A stretch of DNA of 41,710 bases from Sorangium cellulosum (GTDB lineage: Bacteria > Myxococcota_A > Polyangia > Polyangiales > Polyangiaceae). The position numbers and the translations under genes are program-made. Positions 7,259 through 16,001 of this stretch are shown here, one piece after another (within the stretch, counting starts at the first letter, position 1; each line of letters starts with the position of its first letter). Under the pieces are notes generated by a model. It made no database searches, was not told where the DNA came from, and worked only from the letters and a program-made list of their open reading frames with translations. The stretch lies in NCBI GenBank assembly GCA_020720045.1, contig DYPH01000041.1, forward strand, positions 1-41,710, in the 5' to 3' direction.

Positions 7259-8614
7259 ATGGCGCCGCCTTCTCTCAAACTCGGCGGCTTCCGCCCCTTC
7301 GACGGCCGCGGGCCGACCCGCCCACACGCGCTCCCCGCGCACCACATGGTCACCCACGGGGTGATCGTCGGGATGACCGGGAGCGGGAAGACCGGGCTCT
7401 CCATCGTCGCCCTCGAAGAGGCGCTGGCGGCGGGGGTCCCTGTGCTCGCCGTCGACGTAAAGGGGGATTTGTCGAATCTTCTCTTGGCCTTCCCGTCGCT
7501 CGGCGCGGAGGCCTTTGTGCCTTGGGCGGAAGGGGCGAAGCGGCGCGCGGGGTTGGCCGAGGCGGGGATCGACGAGGGCGTCCTCGCGCGCTTCCACGCG
7601 AATACGGAAGTCCGCGTACTTACGCCGGGTTCGAGCGCCGGGGAGCCGCTGCACGTGCTGTCGTCGCTGGAGCGGCGGTCGGCGCGGTGGGATGCCGATC
7701 CCGAGTCGGCGCAGGCGTCGCTCTCGGCGGCGATTTCGTTGGTGTTGCGGCTGCTTGGCCGCGATCCCGATCCGGCGCGGAGCCGCGAGCATGTGATCCT
7801 CTCCGTCCTCGCCGAGCGGCGTTTGCGGGCGGGAGGGGACGCCGACATTGCGTCATTGCTTGCCGATTTGAACGACCCGCCAATTGCGGAAGTCGGCGCG
7901 CTCCCCATCGATTCTTTTGCGCCGAAGGCGGAGCGACGGGCGCTTGCCGCTGCCCTGAACAACCTGCTTGCCTCGCCGACGTTTGCGAGCTGGCGCGCCG
8001 GTGCTTCGCTCGATGTTGGAGAATGGCTTGCGCCAAAGAATGGCAAGGCGCCGGCGGTGATTGTGAGCGTCGCCCACCTCGACGACGAAGAGCGCACGCT
8101 CGTGTTGGGCGTGCTCCTGGAAGAGGTCCTCGCGTGGGTGCGATCGCTCCCGGGGACGGCCCGTTTGCGGGCGCTTATCCTGTTTGACGAAGTCTACGGT
8201 TTCCTCCCACCGCATCCGGCAAACCCGCCGACGAAGCGGCCGTTAGTCGTATTGATGAAGCAGGCGCGCGCCTTCGGCGTCGGTGTGCTTTTGGCGACCC
8301 AGAACCCGATGGATCTCGACTACCGGGCCCTCTCCAATGCGGGGATCTGGTGCATCGGAAGGCTCCAGACCGACGCCGATCGCGAGCGCGTCGTAGACGG
8401 CCTAAGCGGCACCGCCGGCAGGCGGGACAAAGAGCTCGAAGCAGTCATTTCCAAGCTCGCCCCGCGGTGGTTCGTCTTGCGAAACGTGCACGCGGAGGGG
8501 GCGCCTGTATTGCTGAATCCGAGGCACGCGATGAGCTACCTCAAAGGGCCTTTGACGCGGGTGGAGTTGAAGCAAGCGTTGAAGGCGCGGCGCTCCGAGG
8601 AGGATGTGCTGTGA
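7259..8614 (+). CDS. HerA/FtsK-like ATP-binding protein (DUF87 type)
   Basis: A 451-residue P-loop ATPase of the HerA-FtsK superfamily. Walker A is GMTGSGKTG (residues 38-46), followed by VDVKGDLSN (about 65-73), a hallmark of this group. Walker B is ALILFDEVYGFLPP (305-318), followed by the ATQNPMDLDY sensor segment (about 345-354). These hexameric enzymes pump or unwind nucleic acids, or drive secretion; no membrane segment or nuclease domain is present here. No NurA nuclease gene is adjacent, so the usual HerA-NurA pair is not formed. The upstream 283-residue protein is the obvious partner candidate. Confidence 0.8.
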   Translation: MAPPSLKLGGFRPFDGRGPTRPHALPAHHMVTHGVIVGMTGSGKTGLSIVALEEALAAGVPVLAVDVKGDLSNLLLAFPSLGAEAFVPWAEGAKRRAGLAEAGIDEGVLARFHANTEVRVLTPGSSAGEPLHVLSSLERRSARWDADPESAQASLSAAISLVLRLLGRDPDPARSREHVILSVLAERRLRAGGDADIASLLADLNDPPIAEVGALPIDSFAPKAERRALAAALNNLLASPTFASWRAGASLDVGEWLAPKNGKAPAVIVSVAHLDDEERTLVLGVLLEEVLAWVRSLPGTARLRALILFDEVYGFLPPHPANPPTKRPLVVLMKQARAFGVGVLLATQNPMDLDYRALSNAGIWCIGRLQTDADRERVVDGLSGTAGRRDKELEAVISKLAPRWFVLRNVHAEGAPVLLNPRHAMSYLKGPLTRVELKQALKARRSEEDVL

Positions 8615-8859
8615 CGGCGAGGAGCCCCCAAGAGCTCCGCGAACTCCAAAAAAATGCGTGTTCCGAGTTCGTGTCGTGAACACACAGCCGGCGCTTGGAT
8701 CCTGATGGTAGACATGGCAGAAACAAACTTACGACAGGCGTCCATTGTTAAAGCGAAAAAAAGGCGCTGTTCTCAATACGCCGACGGGATAGCTTGAGTC
8801 CTTTACCTTCAATGCGACGGGGCGATCAGTTTGTTGGATTTGAGGAATAGGAGAAAATG
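8615..8859. other. AT-richer intergenic region upstream of chimeric gene
   Basis: About 245 bp with clearly lower GC than the flanking genes and no recognisable gene. It continues into the low-GC beginning of the next gene, suggesting that both came in by transfer. An AGGAG sequence lies just before 8857. Confidence 0.5.
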
Positions 8860-9804
8860 ATGAAGAGCATAACGGCAGGATTGACTGTTCTTGTTACATT
8901 TTTATCAATGATTGGATCTTTCTTCGCACTTTTTGAGACGAAATGGCGCATTCTCGGCATCCTTGGGACGTTGATTGCAGCGGTGAGCCTACTTGGCCAG
9001 GTTTTTCTCATTTGGAAAGAGCGCGCGCAGACGTTCCGTGGTCCAAAGGAGATCAACGCGTACATGATGCGTTGGCTTGAGTCTGGCGGGAAAACCGCCA
9101 TATTCACCAACGACATGACGTGGGCGGAGGATCAGGAGGTTTTTGACGTCCTTGAAGCCAAGGCTCAAAGGAACGAACTCCTTGTGTGCGCTTCAGCAGA
9201 CAATGGCCGGATTTCGAAACTCGCCAGCGCGGGTGCAGACGCCTCACGACCGCTCCCGGATTCGGGGCCCGCCGACACGGGGCCTGCCGACACGGGGCCT
9301 GCCGACACGGGGCCCTCCACGTTCGCCCTTGGCGGAACGGCGACCGTCGCCGCAAACACGGGAACGGCCGGCGTCGGTGCCGACGGGACCGGGGGCCTCG
9401 TGCTCACCAACGGCGTCGAGGACGTGACGGTCCTCGCGAGCGGCCCCTTCCGCTTTCCGACGCCGGTTGCTCGCGGCAGCGCCTACGCGGTGACCGTCAA
9501 ATCGGCACCGACCAACCCGGCGCAGACCTGCCAAGTTACCGCAGGAACCGGGACTGTATCGGGCGCAGTGGATACCGTTCGTGTCGTCTGTACGGCCGTT
9601 CCCCACAAGATTACCGGTACGTTGAAAGGGAAGCGGGCGCCCAAGCTTACGCTCACCTCGGGACGGGGGTCTCCGTCGATGTGCTCGCCAATGGGGCCTT
9701 TGAATTCCCCGGTACCTTCGGAAGCGGGACCGACGTCACCGTCACTGTCAGCGCAGCGCCGGGCACTCAGAAATGCTTCGTCGACGGCGGTACCGCGCGC
9801 GTAG
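8860..9804 (+). CDS. Chimeric gene: two-TM membrane protein start joined to surface-lipoprotein modules
   Basis: ATG 8860 has AGGAG six bases upstream; ATG 8857 is too close. Residues 1-55 contain two membrane segments (TAGLTVLVTFLSMIGSFFALF and ILGILGTLIAAVSLLGQVFLI). A cytoplasmic segment follows (MMRWLESGGKTAIFTNDMTW, KAQRNELLVCAS) that resembles small two-TM proteins with a PLD-like domain. At about 9236-9244 (AGADA) composition changes from low to high GC and the frame enters a secreted-protein linker (three PADTG units) and an Ig-like module (VLTNGVEDVTVLASG). The usual second half of the membrane protein and the signal peptide of the surface protein are both missing. The frame is then lost near 9660. 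Either a real fusion or an assembly join. Confidence 0.65.
   Translation: MKSITAGLTVLVTFLSMIGSFFALFETKWRILGILGTLIAAVSLLGQVFLIWKERAQTFRGPKEINAYMMRWLESGGKTAIFTNDMTWAEDQEVFDVLEAKAQRNELLVCASADNGRISKLASAGADASRPLPDSGPADTGPADTGPADTGPSTFALGGTATVAANTGTAGVGADGTGGLVLTNGVEDVTVLASGPFRFPTPVARGSAYAVTVKSAPTNPAQTCQVTAGTGTVSGAVDTVRVVCTAVPHKITGTLKGKRAPKLTLTSGRGSPSMCSPMGPLNSPVPSEAGPTSPSLSAQRRALRNASSTAVPRA
9265..9309 (+). repeat. Three 15-bp tandem repeats (PADTG linker)
   Basis: Three 15-bp units (9265-9279, 9280-9294, 9295-9309) encode a PADTGPADTGPADTG linker typical of myxobacterial lipoproteins just after the lipid anchor. Confidence 0.9.
9660..9662 (+). other. Frameshift site in DUF2341 surface-protein gene
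   Basis: The Ig-like repeat module continues in another frame from about 9663 (TGVSVDVLANGAFEF). One extra G in the GGG just before 9663 would join the two frames as SGTGVSV. Confidence 0.7.
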
Positions 9805-10712
9805 GCGACGCCGACCTCGCCGTCGAAGTGACCTGCTACGACGAGGTCTCCTTCACGGGCGCGAACTCACCGGCGGTCGCCGATTTTCAAATCCCGGTGA
9901 CGCTCACCGCCGCCACCTTTGACTACGAACGCGCCGCCGCTACCGGGGCCGATCTCCGCTTCTACAGCGCACACAAAGGCGCTCCGGTCCCCTACTACTT
10001 CGATACGTGGAATCCCGCCGGCGATTCGAAGGTTTGGGTCCGTGTCCCGGCGGTTCCGGCGGCCGGCACTTCGAAACTCCTCATGTTTGCAGGAGATGCG
10101 GCGCTCCCGGCAGGGTCGAACGGCGCGGCGACCTTTGAGTTCTTTGACGACTTCGAAGGGAACGCCCTCGACGCGGCAAAGTGGGAGGTACGCGGCGCGC
10201 CCGGCTCGACGGCGGTCGCCAACGGATTCTTGAATTTCTTTGGAAATGCAAACGGGGAGTACCTGCGCGCCCGTACCCAGTTCACCAGTGGCATCTTTGA
10301 AGCCGACGTCCGCCACTACGGAGTCTCTGCCGCACTCGTGATCGGAAACTCCGGTACCGACAATCGCTTTACCTTTCGCGATAGTGGCGGTCGCTTCGCC
10401 ACGACGGTCGATCCCGATATCTCCGGAGGAAATTCCTACTTTGATAGCAACTACCCGGCCATCGCGCGCCCGGCGGACGGCGTTCTTCACCGGCAGAGCG
10501 TGCAAGCCCGCATCGATGGGACGAACCAGATTGAGCTTGTTTCCTTCTGCAGCTCAAACGCTGGATGCTCGGGAAGCAAGGTGCTCACCGGGACGGCCAA
10601 CCCTGAGTTCTTCGTCGGCTTTTCGTCCTACTCCTCGACGTTTCGCCTCGAAGTCGAGCGGACCTGGGTACGGAAGACGGCCGCCGGGACGTTCTCCGCA
10701 ACGCTGCTCTAA
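9663..10712 (+). CDS. DUF2341 surface protein, C-terminal part
   Basis: Downstream portion of the surface protein after the frameshift. It completes a second Ig-like module (DVLANGAFEFPG to VEVTCYD). A DUF2341 domain follows, about 9870-10130 (FQIPVTLTAATFDYERA, DLRFYSA, WNPAGDSKVWVRVP). A concanavalin-A-like segment then begins at FFDDFEGNALDAAKWEV (about 10140) and runs to the end. DUF2341 proteins are secreted, often lipid-anchored, and are thought to bind polymers or carbohydrates at the cell surface. The stop (10710-10712) is one base from the stop of the convergent epimerase gene. Confidence 0.75.
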   Translation, partial: TGVSVDVLANGAFEFPGTFGSGTDVTVTVSAAPGTQKCFVDGGTARVGDADLAVEVTCYDEVSFTGANSPAVADFQIPVTLTAATFDYERAAATGADLRFYSAHKGAPVPYYFDTWNPAGDSKVWVRVPAVPAAGTSKLLMFAGDAALPAGSNGAATFEFFDDFEGNALDAAKWEVRGAPGSTAVANGFLNFFGNANGEYLRARTQFTSGIFEADVRHYGVSAALVIGNSGTDNRFTFRDSGGRFATTVDPDISGGNSYFDSNYPAIARPADGVLHRQSVQARIDGTNQIELVSFCSSNAGCSGSKVLTGTANPEFFVGFSSYSSTFRLEVERTWVRKTAAGTFSATLL

Positions 10713-10713
10713 G

Positions 10714-11580
10714 CTACCGGCCTCGCAGCGTCTCCAGGTGGCGCAGCAGATCCTCGCGGCTCGTGACTGGGCCGCCGAGGAGCGCTTCGAGGCGGGTGGT
10801 GGAGAAGCGATGCTCCTTGCCGGGTGACGTCGGCTCCGGCGCCCTCGCGACGCCGGAAAGCGAAGCAATCTCCGCCCACTGCGTAACTTCTCCGTCGACG
10901 CAAACGATCGGGCCCGCCCAGGCGTCGTCGGTCGCGGCGAGGGCGGCGAGGACGATGCGTCGAAGGGCGCTCGTGCCGAGGAGCTGGCGGCCGCCGGGCG
11001 GCGCCGTCCCGCCTTTTGCCCCCGGGAAGGCCGGTGGGCCGACGACGGGCCCGAGGCGGAGGGCGGTGCCGACGAACCCAAACGACGCTGCGGCGGCCGC
11101 GAGAAAGAGCTCGGCGGCCGCTTTCGTCGCTCCATAGAGGTCGCTCGGCGCGAGGGGATCTTTTTCGGTCATTTCGCCCTGTTCCACGGCCCGGAAGGGG
11201 CGATGCAGAGCGACCGACGACAGGTACACGACGCGCTTCACTCCGGCGGCGCCGGCGGCGTCGAAGAGGGTGGCGGCGACGGCGGTGTCCCGTGCGGTGA
11301 GCTCCGGTTTCTCGGGCGGCGCCGTGTGTGGAGGCACATGCCCGTCCCAAACCAGCGCCGCGTGCACGAGGGCGTCGTGATCGGCGAGGGTGGCGACCAG
11401 CGCCGCATGATCCTCCAGGGAGATTTGCCGTGTATTCACGAGCGCTTCCAACGCTCCAAGGCGCTTCGGATCGCGCACGAGCGCAGTCACGTGATGGCCA
11501 GCTTCGACAAGCGCCGCCACGAGGTGGAGCCCCAGAAAGCCGGTCGCTCCGGTGACCGCGACGTGCATGACCTCGCTCAC
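10714..11580 (-). CDS. NAD(P)-dependent epimerase/dehydratase family protein
   Basis: A 288-residue extended short-chain dehydrogenase. The N-terminal Rossmann motif is VTGATGFLG (about residues 9-17). The catalytic region has YLSSVALHRP and the Tyr-x-x-x-Lys motif YGATK (about 169-173). Such enzymes act on nucleotide sugars or other hydroxylated substrates; the substrate cannot be told. The GTG start at 11580 overlaps the stop of the upstream 75-residue membrane protein gene (GTGA), so the two are translationally coupled. An alternative ATG lies at 11568 (MHVAVTG). Confidence 0.85.
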   Translation of the reverse strand: MSEVMHVAVTGATGFLGLHLVAALVEAGHHVTALVRDPKRLGALEALVNTRQISLEDHAALVATLADHDALVHAALVWDGHVPPHTAPPEKPELTARDTAVAATLFDAAGAAGVKRVVYLSSVALHRPFRAVEQGEMTEKDPLAPSDLYGATKAAAELFLAAAAASFGFVGTALRLGPVVGPPAFPGAKGGTAPPGGRQLLGTSALRRIVLAALAATDDAWAGPIVCVDGEVTQWAEIASLSGVARAPEPTSPGKEHRFSTTRLEALLGGPVTSREDLLRHLETLRGR

Positions 11581-11804
11581 GGCTCGCGGATGAAGAGCCA
11601 GAGGGCGGTCATCAGCAGGCCAAATACAAGGAAATTCAGCCCCAAGACGGCGGCGCGCACCGCGGGGGGCGCCTCTTTCAGGAACGTCGGGATGACCCCT
11701 TCGCCAACAGGAATGCCCCGCTTCCGAAGGTAGAGCGACGCAATGCCGGCGCCGGGGAGGGTGGCGATCATCGCCACCGCGAAAAACAAGGCGATTCGAA
11801 GCAT
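11577..11804 (-). CDS. Small two-TM membrane protein
   Basis: A 75-residue protein with an N-terminal membrane segment (IALFFAVAMIATLPGAGIASL), a short polar loop (RKRGIPVGEGVIPTFLKEA) and a second membrane segment (AVLGLNFLVFGLLMTALWLFI). No family is recognised. It is the first gene of a two-gene unit, overlapping the epimerase start by 4 bp. Confidence 0.7.
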   Translation of the reverse strand: MLRIALFFAVAMIATLPGAGIASLYLRKRGIPVGEGVIPTFLKEAPPAVRAAVLGLNFLVFGLLMTALWLFIREP

Positions 11805-11867
11805 TGGGGGACGTTAGCAGCCCTTGGTGAGCGTTTGGCGCACCTTCATCAGTGGTACCTCACCCCG

Positions 11868-13112
11868 ATGCCGCCCTCTACGGAAATAGACGCAAGTGCG
11901 CGTCCGCCCGGAACCGCCGGTCGGTACCGTCGCCTTCTTTTTCGGGCTTGCCTCGGGCTGTTGGCGCTGGTTGGGCTCGCCCTCGCGATTGCGACGCCCT
12001 TCGCCTGGCGGGGCCTCGGGACGCGGGCGCCCGGCGCCCGTCGCGCACGCATGGAGCGTTCGCCCCAGTGGTCGGCGGCGGCCGGGCATTTCGTCAACCC
12101 GGAGCCCCTCGACAACCATCTCCTCGAGAGCGTCCGCGACGGGTTTGCCGCGAGCCCTTTCGTGCGCCCAGCGCCGGAAATCCCCCTCGCGCTTCCGACC
12201 GACGTCGCCCGTCTTCAGGAAGCGCCGCCGACCGGTCTCCGCGTGACCTGGCTCGGGCACGCGGCGACACTGCTTGAAATTGATGGAATTCGTGTGCTTA
12301 CCGATCCCCAGTGGAGCCCGAAGGCCTCCCCGATCGCCGGCGAACGCGCCCCCGGCGCCGCCCGTTGGTACCCGCCGCCGCTCGCGATCGGCGACCTCGC
12401 CGCCCTCCATCCCGATGCCGTCGTCATCTCCCACGACCACTACGATCACCTCGATCGCGGCGCGATTGAGCTCCTCGCCACGACGACGCAAGTCCGCTTT
12501 TTTGTTCCGCTTGGCGTCGGGGCAGACCTTGCCTATTGGGGCGTCCCCGAGGGGCGCATCACCGAACTCGACTGGTGGGAGACGGCGACCGTCGGCCCGG
12601 TCACGCTCCACGCCCTCCCGGCGCGGCACGCCTCCGGTCGCGGAATCCTCGACAAAGACGGAAACCTCTGGGCCGGTTGGGGCTTTGTTGGCCCCCACCA
12701 CCGCGTCTATTTCTCGGGAGATACCGGACTGTTCCCCGCGATGAAGACGATCGGCGAGCGCCTCGGCCCCTTCGATCTCACCATGATTGAAGTCGGTCAG
12801 TACGATCGCGCCTGGCCCGATTGGCACATCGGCCCCGAACAGGCCGTTCTGGCCCACAAACTCGTGCGCGGGAAGGTCTTCCTTCCGATTCACTGGGGGC
12901 TCTACGCGCTCGCCTACCACGGCTGGACGGAGCCGGCCGAGCGCGCCCGCGCAGAAGCGCTCGCGCGCCACGAAGCGTTCTTGCTCCCGCGACCGGGGAC
13001 GAGCGTCGATGTCGGGCCGGCGGGCCCTCTGGACCGCTGGTGGCCGGAAGTCCCTTGGAAGACCGGCGCCGAGGACCCGATCGTCTCGACGGGCTGCGAG
13101 GCTCTCCGCTAG
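11868..13112 (+). CDS. MBL-fold metallohydrolase, NAPE-PLD/UlaG-like, membrane-anchored
   Basis: A 414-residue protein. ATG 11868 (MPPSTEID) is preferred to a TTG at 11835. A membrane anchor lies at about residues 25-48 (LFRACLGLLALVGLALAIA). The metallo-beta-lactamase fold starts with WLGHAATLLEIDG, and the metal motif is SHDHYDHLD (HxHxDH). Further ligands are in LPARHASGRG, YFSGDTGLF and FLPIHWGLY, which together match the N-acyl-phosphatidylethanolamine phospholipase D / UlaG group. It probably hydrolyses a phosphodiester or lactone at the outer face of the membrane; the substrate is unknown. It is divergent from the epimerase pair, with only about 60 bp between start codons. Confidence 0.85.
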   Translation: MPPSTEIDASARPPGTAGRYRRLLFRACLGLLALVGLALAIATPFAWRGLGTRAPGARRARMERSPQWSAAAGHFVNPEPLDNHLLESVRDGFAASPFVRPAPEIPLALPTDVARLQEAPPTGLRVTWLGHAATLLEIDGIRVLTDPQWSPKASPIAGERAPGAARWYPPPLAIGDLAALHPDAVVISHDHYDHLDRGAIELLATTTQVRFFVPLGVGADLAYWGVPEGRITELDWWETATVGPVTLHALPARHASGRGILDKDGNLWAGWGFVGPHHRVYFSGDTGLFPAMKTIGERLGPFDLTMIEVGQYDRAWPDWHIGPEQAVLAHKLVRGKVFLPIHWGLYALAYHGWTEPAERARAEALARHEAFLLPRPGTSVDVGPAGPLDRWWPEVPWKTGAEDPIVSTGCEALR

Positions 13113-13115
13113 CCG

Positions 13116-13769
13116 TCAGAGCGCGAGAGGCAAGCTCGGCGACGACTCGATCGCGTCCAAAAAAGCGACGTGGCCGGTTGCAAGATTGTATTTTGCTTCG
13201 ACAATTTGGAGGCCGCTCCGCGCGAGGTCCTGAAGCATGGCGCTCCGGCGAAGCTGCTTGGCGGAGGCGTGGACGTTCGCCTCGACGGCGGCGTCGGCGA
13301 GCTCCTCGCCTTGGAATTCCCCCGACTCTGCGAGGTGCAGGATCCCTGGCCGGATCCGTGAGACAATATCGTCGATGTGGTGGGAGAGGGAGTCCGACGA
13401 CGGATCGGCGATGCGCTCGAGGGTCGCATCGATGGCGCCGCAGTGGGTGTGCCCCATGACGATGACGAGTTCGGTCCCGAATTTCGCGGCGGCGAACTCG
13501 ACGCTCCCGATGATCGATGGGCCAGTGATGTTCCCCGCGATGCGGATCACGAACAGGTCACCAAGACCGACGTCAAACACGATTTCTGCCGGGGCGCGTG
13601 AGTCCGAACAGGCGAGAACAATGGCAAATGGCGTCTGTCCGGTGAGCAAAGACTCCCGGGTAGCTCGTGATGCAATCGTGCTTACACACCGAAGATTGCT
13701 TACAAATCTTCGGTTGCCCTCTTTGAGCTGTTCCAGAGCTGCCGCTGCAGACATGCGTGAATGTTTCAT
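13116..13769 (-). CDS. Beta-class carbonic anhydrase
   Basis: A 217-residue beta carbonic anhydrase, interconverting CO2 and bicarbonate. The zinc ligands and dyad are present: CSDSRAP (Cys54, Asp56, Arg58) and GHTHCGAI (His and Cys, about 106-113). The start at 13769 is an ATG with GGGAG just upstream. No signal peptide. It lies 15 bp downstream of the YoaK-type transporter gene in the same direction and is probably co-transcribed with it. Confidence 0.93.
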   Translation of the reverse strand: MKHSRMSAAAALEQLKEGNRRFVSNLRCVSTIASRATRESLLTGQTPFAIVLACSDSRAPAEIVFDVGLGDLFVIRIAGNITGPSIIGSVEFAAAKFGTELVIVMGHTHCGAIDATLERIADPSSDSLSHHIDDIVSRIRPGILHLAESGEFQGEELADAAVEANVHASAKQLRRSAMLQDLARSGLQIVEAKYNLATGHVAFLDAIESSPSLPLAL

Positions 13770-13784
13770 GTTTCTCCCGTGACG

Positions 13785-14165
13785 TCAGCTGATTGCCGTC
13801 GACGACTCTTCCGAGGGCGTGGCGCGTTCCCGGGGGAATGCGACGAACACGCCGACCGCGAGCGGAACGATGGGGGCAAGAAAGACAAGATAGTCGACGC
13901 GCGACGCGCACAGCGGCGCGATCACCCCGCCGAGAACGAACGAGCCGATCTTTACGAGGCGGAGACGCACGTGACGACGCGCCGTTCTCCGGTTGGTCGC
14001 ACCCCCAGAAACCGCTTGCGCAAGGAACACGGCGAGATCGGTCGCCGGTCCGGTGACGTGGGTCGTGCGGACCGCGTTCCCGGTCGCGACGCTCACGACC
14101 GCGTTCTGGAGGCCGCTCACAAACGCCAAAATACCAAGAAGAACGAAGTCTTGGTAGGTTTCCAC
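13785..14165 (-). CDS. YoaK-family (DUF1275) membrane protein, C-terminal part
   Basis: The second half of a DUF1275 membrane protein. It carries the family segment FVSGLQNAVVSVATGNAVRT followed by VTGPATDLA, then two more membrane helices (IGSFVLGGVIAPLCA, YLVFLAPIVPLAVGVFVAF). The frame is open upstream of the first ATG as far as about 14190 (GAFGPFGQTVETYQ), where it would join the N-terminal half if one base were added. Function of the family is unclear; small-molecule transport has been proposed. Confidence 0.75.
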   Translation of the reverse strand: METYQDFVLLGILAFVSGLQNAVVSVATGNAVRTTHVTGPATDLAVFLAQAVSGGATNRRTARRHVRLRLVKIGSFVLGGVIAPLCASRVDYLVFLAPIVPLAVGVFVAFPRERATPSEESSTAIS

Positions 14166-14545
14166 CGTCTGCCCGAACGGCCCGAACGCGCCTGGTGCCC
14201 GGCGATCGCGACGGAGGCCAGAAGCAGCGCCTCGGCACCGAAAAGCACAAAGAATCCAGTGCGATCCCCGTCACGCCCCCCGGACCCGCGGGAAAGGACG
14301 AGCAGCGACGCGAGGAAGCCCCCGAGCACAAAGAGGGAGAACACCATCGCGTACTCGCCAAGGAGCTTCCACTTGCCGACGTCGGCGCCGACCCGCGTCG
14401 CGATCCCGGTCATGTGCGTGATCAGGCGACCACAGGCGGCGAGGGACGATGAGTTCACCGCTCCAGACGCCATGCAGAGCATCCCCCACGCAAAGAGGTT
14501 GCGCCGTTGGTGAACCGACTCTGCGTCAAAGACGGGGGTGAACAT
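14117..14545 (-). CDS. YoaK-family (DUF1275) membrane protein, N-terminal part (frameshifted)
   Basis: The first half of the DUF1275 protein, starting at ATG 14545. It contains membrane helices FAWGMLCMASGAVNSSSLAA, the family motif ITHMTGIATRVG, YAMVFSLFVLGGFLASLLVL and FFVLFGAEALLLASVAIAG. After AIAGHQ the frame continues with unrelated residues. On the minus strand, a fourth G in the GGG of the AIAG codons would give IAGAPGAFGPFGQ and join the two halves into one protein of about 250 residues, the normal family length. Sequencing error is more likely than decay because both halves are otherwise intact. Confidence 0.75.
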   Translation of the reverse strand: MFTPVFDAESVHQRRNLFAWGMLCMASGAVNSSSLAACGRLITHMTGIATRVGADVGKWKLLGEYAMVFSLFVLGGFLASLLVLSRGSGGRDGDRTGFFVLFGAEALLLASVAIAGHQARSGRSGRRWKPTKTSFFLVFWRL

Positions 14546-14627
14546 AACCGACGCGCAATGTTACACGAGGGTAATCCCTCGCAAAGAGGGTTGCGAAATT
14601 TTTTCGTCTCCCCCTGTTATTCCAGCG

Positions 14628-15896
14628 CTAAAAGCGCAGCCGGTCGTCGAGAAAGGCCTGCTCGGGCTCCCGCTCCTTTGCCGCGCCGATGGTGCCTCCG
14701 CTGACGAAGACTTCCGCCGCGAAGCCGCGCCCATTGTAGCGGCTCGCCATCGGGTAGCCATAGGCACCGCCGTCGCGCAGGAGCACCAACGCGCCGTCCG
14801 GAAGGTCTTCCGGGAGCCGGTGAAAGCCGAAGTCGTCGGAGCTCTCGCAGATGGGACCGACGACGCGGAAGTCGATGCAGTTCTTCAAGGAATCGACGCC
14901 ATCGACCGGCGTCACGCGGTGGCGTGCCTGGTACATCGCCGGGCGCACGAGGTCGTTCATGCCGGCGTCGATCATGAGCCAACGACGTTTGCCGCCGCCG
15001 GCGTTAACCTCTTTGCGTTGTACGACGCGCGTGAGCAGGTGGCCGTACGGAGCGACGAGGACGCGGCCCGGCTCGATGTGGAGCGGGAGATCGCCAAAGC
15101 CAAATTCCTTGCAAAGTGCACGTATTTCCGCGACAAAGCGCCCGGGAGGGACCGGCTCTTGATCGCCGTAATCGATGCCAAATCCGCCGCCGCTGTCGAG
15201 GAAGCGGAGCTCGCTGCGCCGCGGGCAATCTTGTGCAGTTTGCAGCAAGATGCGTGCAGCATCCAGGTAATCTGCCGTGCTTAGAAGCTGGGATCCGGCG
15301 TGGACGGAGAGCCCCTGAAAGGCGAGCGAGGGCGCTTCGAGGGCGGCGTAGGCGGGGGCCAGGTCCGAAACCGGGACGCCGAATTTGGCGTCGTCGTGGC
15401 CGGTGGCGATCCCCTGGTGGGTGTCGATGCTCGCGAGCTCCGGGTTGATGCGGATGGCGACGCGGGCGGTGCGCCCGAGCGTCGTCGCCCGTGCAGCGAT
15501 ACGGTGCAGTTCTTCGGCACTTTCCGCTTGGAGGGCGAGGATGCCGCGGTCGCCGGCGAGGAGGGCGCGGTCGATCTCGTCGTTGGTCTTCGCGACGCCG
15601 GAAAATACGATTTTTTCTGGGGAAATCCCCGCCGCCATCGCGAGGGCCAGCTCGACGCCGCTAACGACATCGGCGCCGAGGCCGCGCGCCGCAAACCGCT
15701 TCAGCAGCGGGCCTGCGCTGTTCGCCTTCACCGCGTACGCGACGAGGTGCGGGGCGCCGTCAAACGCCGCCTCGACGGCGCAGGCGGCGGCGTCCATGGC
15801 GTCGAGGTCGTACACCCAGGTTGGTGTGCCGAAGCGTTCGGCGATGGCGGTCAGGAGCGCGGGCGTCAGGGCCGGGGAGGAAGGGGCGGGAACCAC
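14628..15896 (-). CDS. lysA: Diaminopimelate decarboxylase
   Basis: A 422-residue PLP enzyme of fold type III that makes L-lysine from meso-diaminopimelate, the last lysine step. The PLP lysine is in YAVKAN (about residue 58). Other family motifs are VHAGSQ (usually HIGSQ), SGGGFGIDYG, IEPGRVLVAPYG and, near the C-terminus, GPICESSDDF, which supplies substrate-binding Cys and Glu. The start codon is GTG at 15896. Ornithine or arginine decarboxylases of this fold are less likely given the CESSD segment. It stands alone and divergent from pyk. Confidence 0.93.
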   Translation of the reverse strand: MVPAPSSPALTPALLTAIAERFGTPTWVYDLDAMDAAACAVEAAFDGAPHLVAYAVKANSAGPLLKRFAARGLGADVVSGVELALAMAAGISPEKIVFSGVAKTNDEIDRALLAGDRGILALQAESAEELHRIAARATTLGRTARVAIRINPELASIDTHQGIATGHDDAKFGVPVSDLAPAYAALEAPSLAFQGLSVHAGSQLLSTADYLDAARILLQTAQDCPRRSELRFLDSGGGFGIDYGDQEPVPPGRFVAEIRALCKEFGFGDLPLHIEPGRVLVAPYGHLLTRVVQRKEVNAGGGKRRWLMIDAGMNDLVRPAMYQARHRVTPVDGVDSLKNCIDFRVVGPICESSDDFGFHRLPEDLPDGALVLLRDGGAYGYPMASRYNGRGFAAEVFVSGGTIGAAKEREPEQAFLDDRLRF

Positions 15897-16001
15897 CGCG
15901 GTCGGATACGACGAGACGCGTCATGACCGTGAGGAATTTTCCTCGCCGCGGAGCGATCGACCGGCAGAGCGACGGTCGCTTTTGATCTATGGTGCCGCGC
16001 C

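Noticed and set aside
12274-12744. Alternative plus-strand frames within the MBL hydrolase gene
   Set aside because: No family resemblance; the overlapping frame has all metal-binding motifs of the hydrolase.
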